This document shows positions 5,913 to 7,684 of a stretch of 7,684 bases of DNA, one piece after another. The DNA lies in assembly GCA_022722495.1 (NCBI GenBank), contig JAIJLI010000084.1, forward strand, positions 1 to 7,684, in the 5' to 3' direction. The position numbers and the translations under genes are program-made. Origin of the DNA: Dialister sp. (lineage in GTDB: Bacteria > Bacillota > Negativicutes > Veillonellales > Dialisteraceae). Within the stretch, counting starts at the first letter, position 1. Every line of letters begins with the position of its first letter. The notes under the pieces were generated by a model. It ran no database searches. It had not been told where the DNA came from and was given only the letters and a program-made list of their open reading frames with translations.

Positions 5913-5972
5913 TAAGCAGTAGGCGGCCCGCCATTTGCGGTTTGCTGCCTACTGCTTACTGCTTACTATTTT
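5913..5972. repeat. Inverted CTGCTTA heptamer repeat forming a hairpin
   Basis: TAAGCAGTAGGCGGC (5913-5927) pairs with GCTGCCTACTGCTTA (5944-5958), 15 bp with one G-T. The interior can form CCGC/GCGG. The right arm is heptamer-phased and continues: CTGCCTA (5945-5951), CTGCTTA (5952-5958), CTGCTTA (5959-5965), CTATTTT (5966-5972). It lies between the binding-protein and first ATPase genes. Only a T5 stretch some distance after the stem follows, so it is at best a weak terminator and more likely an RNA-stability or partial-termination element. Confidence 0.65.
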
Positions 5973-5987
5973 TACAAGGAGACTTTC

Positions 5988-6773
5988 ATGCTATTAGAAG
6001 TCAAAAACCTGGGAATTGCCTACAGCGACAAGCCCCCCATCGTTCAGGGCGTCACATTCAACCTGGATGAGGGCGAGATCCTCGCCATCGTCGGCGAATC
6101 CGGCTCAGGGAAAACCACCGTCATCCGTGCTATCCAGCACGTCCTGCCCGGCGGCGGTCATATAGCGGAAGGTCAGGTCATTTTTGAAGGCGAAGATACC
6201 CAGAAGCAGACTCCTGAAATGCATCGCGCACTCTGTGGCACAGACGTCTCCATGATTTTCCAGGACAGCGGCGCTATGATGAATCCGATCCGCACCATTG
6301 GCACCGAATTCCGTGAATTCCTCTCCGTCCATGGCATCAAGGACGACAAGGAAGCCCATGACCTGATGATTTCCATGATCGAAATGGTGCGCCTTCCCAA
6401 CCCGGAGCACATTCTGAAATGCTATCCCTACGAGCTTTCCGGCGGTATGCGCCAGCGCGTCGGCATCGCTATGGCGATGGCCATGAAGCCTAAGCTCCTT
6501 TTGGCCGATGAACCGACCTCCGCTCTTGACGTCACAAACCAGGCCATCATCGTCAAAGAAATGATGAATGTCCGTGACAAAATGAATACCGCCATCATCA
6601 TCGTTACCCACAACATGGGCGTATCCTGCTACATGGCGGACTACATCATGGTCATGAAGAAAGGCCGCGTCGTCGAATACGGCAAAGCAGAAGATGTCAT
6701 TTATCACCCGAAGGAAGAATACACCCGTATGCTCCTTGCGGCTGTTCCGAAGATGGGAGGCGAAGACGCATGA
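5988..6773 (+). CDS. ABC importer ATPase, NikD/DppD-type
   Basis: First nucleotide-binding subunit, 261 aa, cytoplasmic; hydrolyses ATP to drive import. Motifs seen: Walker A GESGSGKT (36-43), Q-loop Gln-92 (MIFQD), ABC signature LSGGMRQR (150-157), Walker B LLLADEP (170-176) with catalytic Glu-175, D-loop SALD (178-181) and switch His-208. All key residues are intact. It ends about 60 residues short of DppD/OppD proteins (~325-335 aa) and lacks their cysteine-containing C-terminal extension, so in size it matches NikD (~254 aa). This is the main support for a nickel-like system. The ATG at 5988 follows AAGGAG (5976-5981) by 6 nt. The stop overlaps the next gene's start (ATGA at 6770-6773), indicating translational coupling. 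Confidence 0.93.
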   Translation: MLLEVKNLGIAYSDKPPIVQGVTFNLDEGEILAIVGESGSGKTTVIRAIQHVLPGGGHIAEGQVIFEGEDTQKQTPEMHRALCGTDVSMIFQDSGAMMNPIRTIGTEFREFLSVHGIKDDKEAHDLMISMIEMVRLPNPEHILKCYPYELSGGMRQRVGIAMAMAMKPKLLLADEPTSALDVTNQAIIVKEMMNVRDKMNTAIIIVTHNMGVSCYMADYIMVMKKGRVVEYGKAEDVIYHPKEEYTRMLLAAVPKMGGEDA

Positions 6774-7582
6774 AAAACTACGGAGAAGAAATCCTCCAGA
6801 TGGTCGATATCTGCAAGGTCTTCGACCTCGGTGACGGCAAGAAGCTCCATGCAGCCGAAAATGTCAATGTCACCATCCACAAAGGGGAGACCGTCGGTAT
6901 CGTCGGGGAATCCGGCTCCGGCAAGTCCACCCTTGCCAAGATGCTGACCCGTCTTTACCCCATGACCAGTGGGAAAATCATTTTCCACGGCAAAGACATC
7001 ACAGATCTCAAAGGGGAAGCCCTACGCCAGCACCGCAAATCCATCCAGATGGTCTTTCAGGACCCCTCCACCGCTTTCAATCCGAAGCAGCGCGTCAAGG
7101 AGATCATCTGCGAACCACTTGAAAACTTCGGCATGATCGATAAGAAGGATGTCGAAGCCAAGGCGAAGGAAATGCTCCGTCTAGTCGACCTTCCCGAAGA
7201 TTTCGCCGATCGCTATCCGAACAACATGTCCGGCGGTCAGCGCCAGCGTATCGCTATCGCACGTGCTCTGGTCCTCGAGCCGGAGATCATCGTCTGCGAC
7301 GAAGCCACCTCTGCTCTTGACGTATCCGTTCAAAAAACCATCCTCGATCTGTTGGATCGTCTGCAGAAAGAGACCCACGTGGCCTACATGTTCATCTGCC
7401 ATGACCTTGCTCTCGCAAACAGCTTCTGCGACAATATCGTCATCATGCAGCATGGCAAGGTCGTAGAAAAAATCCATGACCTCAGAGAAGCGAAGGATCC
7501 ATACTCCAAGAAGCTCCTTGCTTCCGTCTTCACCATCGAAGAAGGAAAGAACAAGGTCCTTCCTGACGAGCTCTTCAACTGA
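6770..7582 (+). CDS. ABC importer ATPase, NikE/DppF-type
   Basis: Second nucleotide-binding subunit, 270 aa, the usual size of NikE (~268) and shorter than DppF/OppF (~330). Motifs seen: Walker A GESGSGKS (46-53), Q-loop Gln-97 (MVFQDPSTAFNP), signature MSGGQRQR (153-160), Walker B IIVCDEA (173-179) with catalytic Glu-178, D-loop SALD (181-184) and switch His-211. It pairs with the preceding ATPase as a heterodimer under the two permeases. GGAGG (6756-6760) lies 9 nt before the ATG, inside the upstream gene, and the two frames overlap by 4 nt. It is the last gene of the operon, followed 15 nt later by a terminator. Nothing is truncated. Confidence 0.93.
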   Translation: MKNYGEEILQMVDICKVFDLGDGKKLHAAENVNVTIHKGETVGIVGESGSGKSTLAKMLTRLYPMTSGKIIFHGKDITDLKGEALRQHRKSIQMVFQDPSTAFNPKQRVKEIICEPLENFGMIDKKDVEAKAKEMLRLVDLPEDFADRYPNNMSGGQRQRIAIARALVLEPEIIVCDEATSALDVSVQKTILDLLDRLQKETHVAYMFICHDLALANSFCDNIVIMQHGKVVEKIHDLREAKDPYSKKLLASVFTIEEGKNKVLPDELFN

Positions 7583-7597
7583 TCGCATTTGTTCAAT

Positions 7598-7628
7598 AAA
7601 AAAACCGCCAGCTTCGCCGGCGGTTTTT
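7598..7628 (+). terminator. Intrinsic terminator closing the ABC operon
   Basis: Seven As, then CCGCC (7605-7609) pairing with GGCGG (7619-7623), an inner GC/GC step with TTC loop and one A-C mismatch, then five Ts. The A-run and T-run make it usable from both strands. It starts about 15 nt after the final stop codon. Confidence 0.85.
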
Positions 7629-7684
7629 GCTTTCCATCCATTCTAAAAAACTGCAAGGAGAAATGCACCTCCATAAAAAGGGGC
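7629..7684. other. Right-edge intergenic tail
   Basis: No gene start is convincing. AAGGAG followed after 2 nt by ATG at 7663 has too short a spacing and the frame runs off the window. The last ten bases (AAAAAGGGGC) equal the left edge of the terminator at 136-145. They may be the beginning of a similar terminator belonging to a convergent minus-strand gene outside the window. Confidence 0.3.

Noticed and set aside
6105..6707. 200-codon minus-strand frame opposite the first ATPase
   Set aside because: Antisense to an ATPase with all catalytic motifs intact; His/Asp-rich translation typical of a shadow frame.

Overview
The window looks like chromosomal DNA from an anaerobic Firmicutes-type bacterium. 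I would guess the Negativicutes (Dialister/Megasphaera/Selenomonas-like), but only weakly. The signs are strong GGAGG-type ribosome binding sites, sigma-A promoters with TGn extensions, AT-rich intergenic DNA beside roughly 50-55% GC genes with strong C-ending codon bias, a lipobox lipoprotein, and abundant small intergenic hairpin repeats. No 16S or marker gene is present, so the taxon is inference.

Layout. Positions 1-185 hold intergenic repeats and two terminators that serve a minus-strand gene. Positions 186-1412 (minus) encode a 12-TM MFS carrier of the oxalate/formate antiporter (OFA) family. It has a ~200-nt 5' leader (about 1413-1612) with nested inverted repeats, and its own promoter (-35 TTGACA, 17-nt spacer, TGc-TAGGCT). 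Positions 1648-1986 are AT-rich and non-coding. A strong divergent promoter at 1987-2015 starts a second long leader containing an intrinsic terminator (2137-2166) and a sequence able to act as its antiterminator.

From 2346 to 7582 (plus) lies a complete five-gene ABC importer of the peptide/nickel (Dpp/Opp/Nik) family, in the order permease B, permease C, solute-binding lipoprotein, ATPase D, ATPase F/E. The ATPases are short (261 and 270 aa) and lack the C-terminal oligopeptide-type extension. This, together with NikC-like stretches in the second permease, favours a nickel/metal-chelate importer over an oligopeptide one, but the substrate is not proven. A shared terminator at 7598-7628 closes the operon.

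How it works together: the lipoprotein captures the solute outside the membrane, the two permeases form the channel, and the two ATPases drive import. The binding-protein gene is flanked by hairpin/heptamer repeat elements that may adjust expression of the segments.

No novel gene cassette, CRISPR array or defence system is visible. The most interesting material is non-coding: two candidate regulatory RNA leaders, one in each direction from the 1413-2345 intergenic region, and a family of heptamer-phased repeats coupled to GC hairpins that occurs in three intergenic locations.
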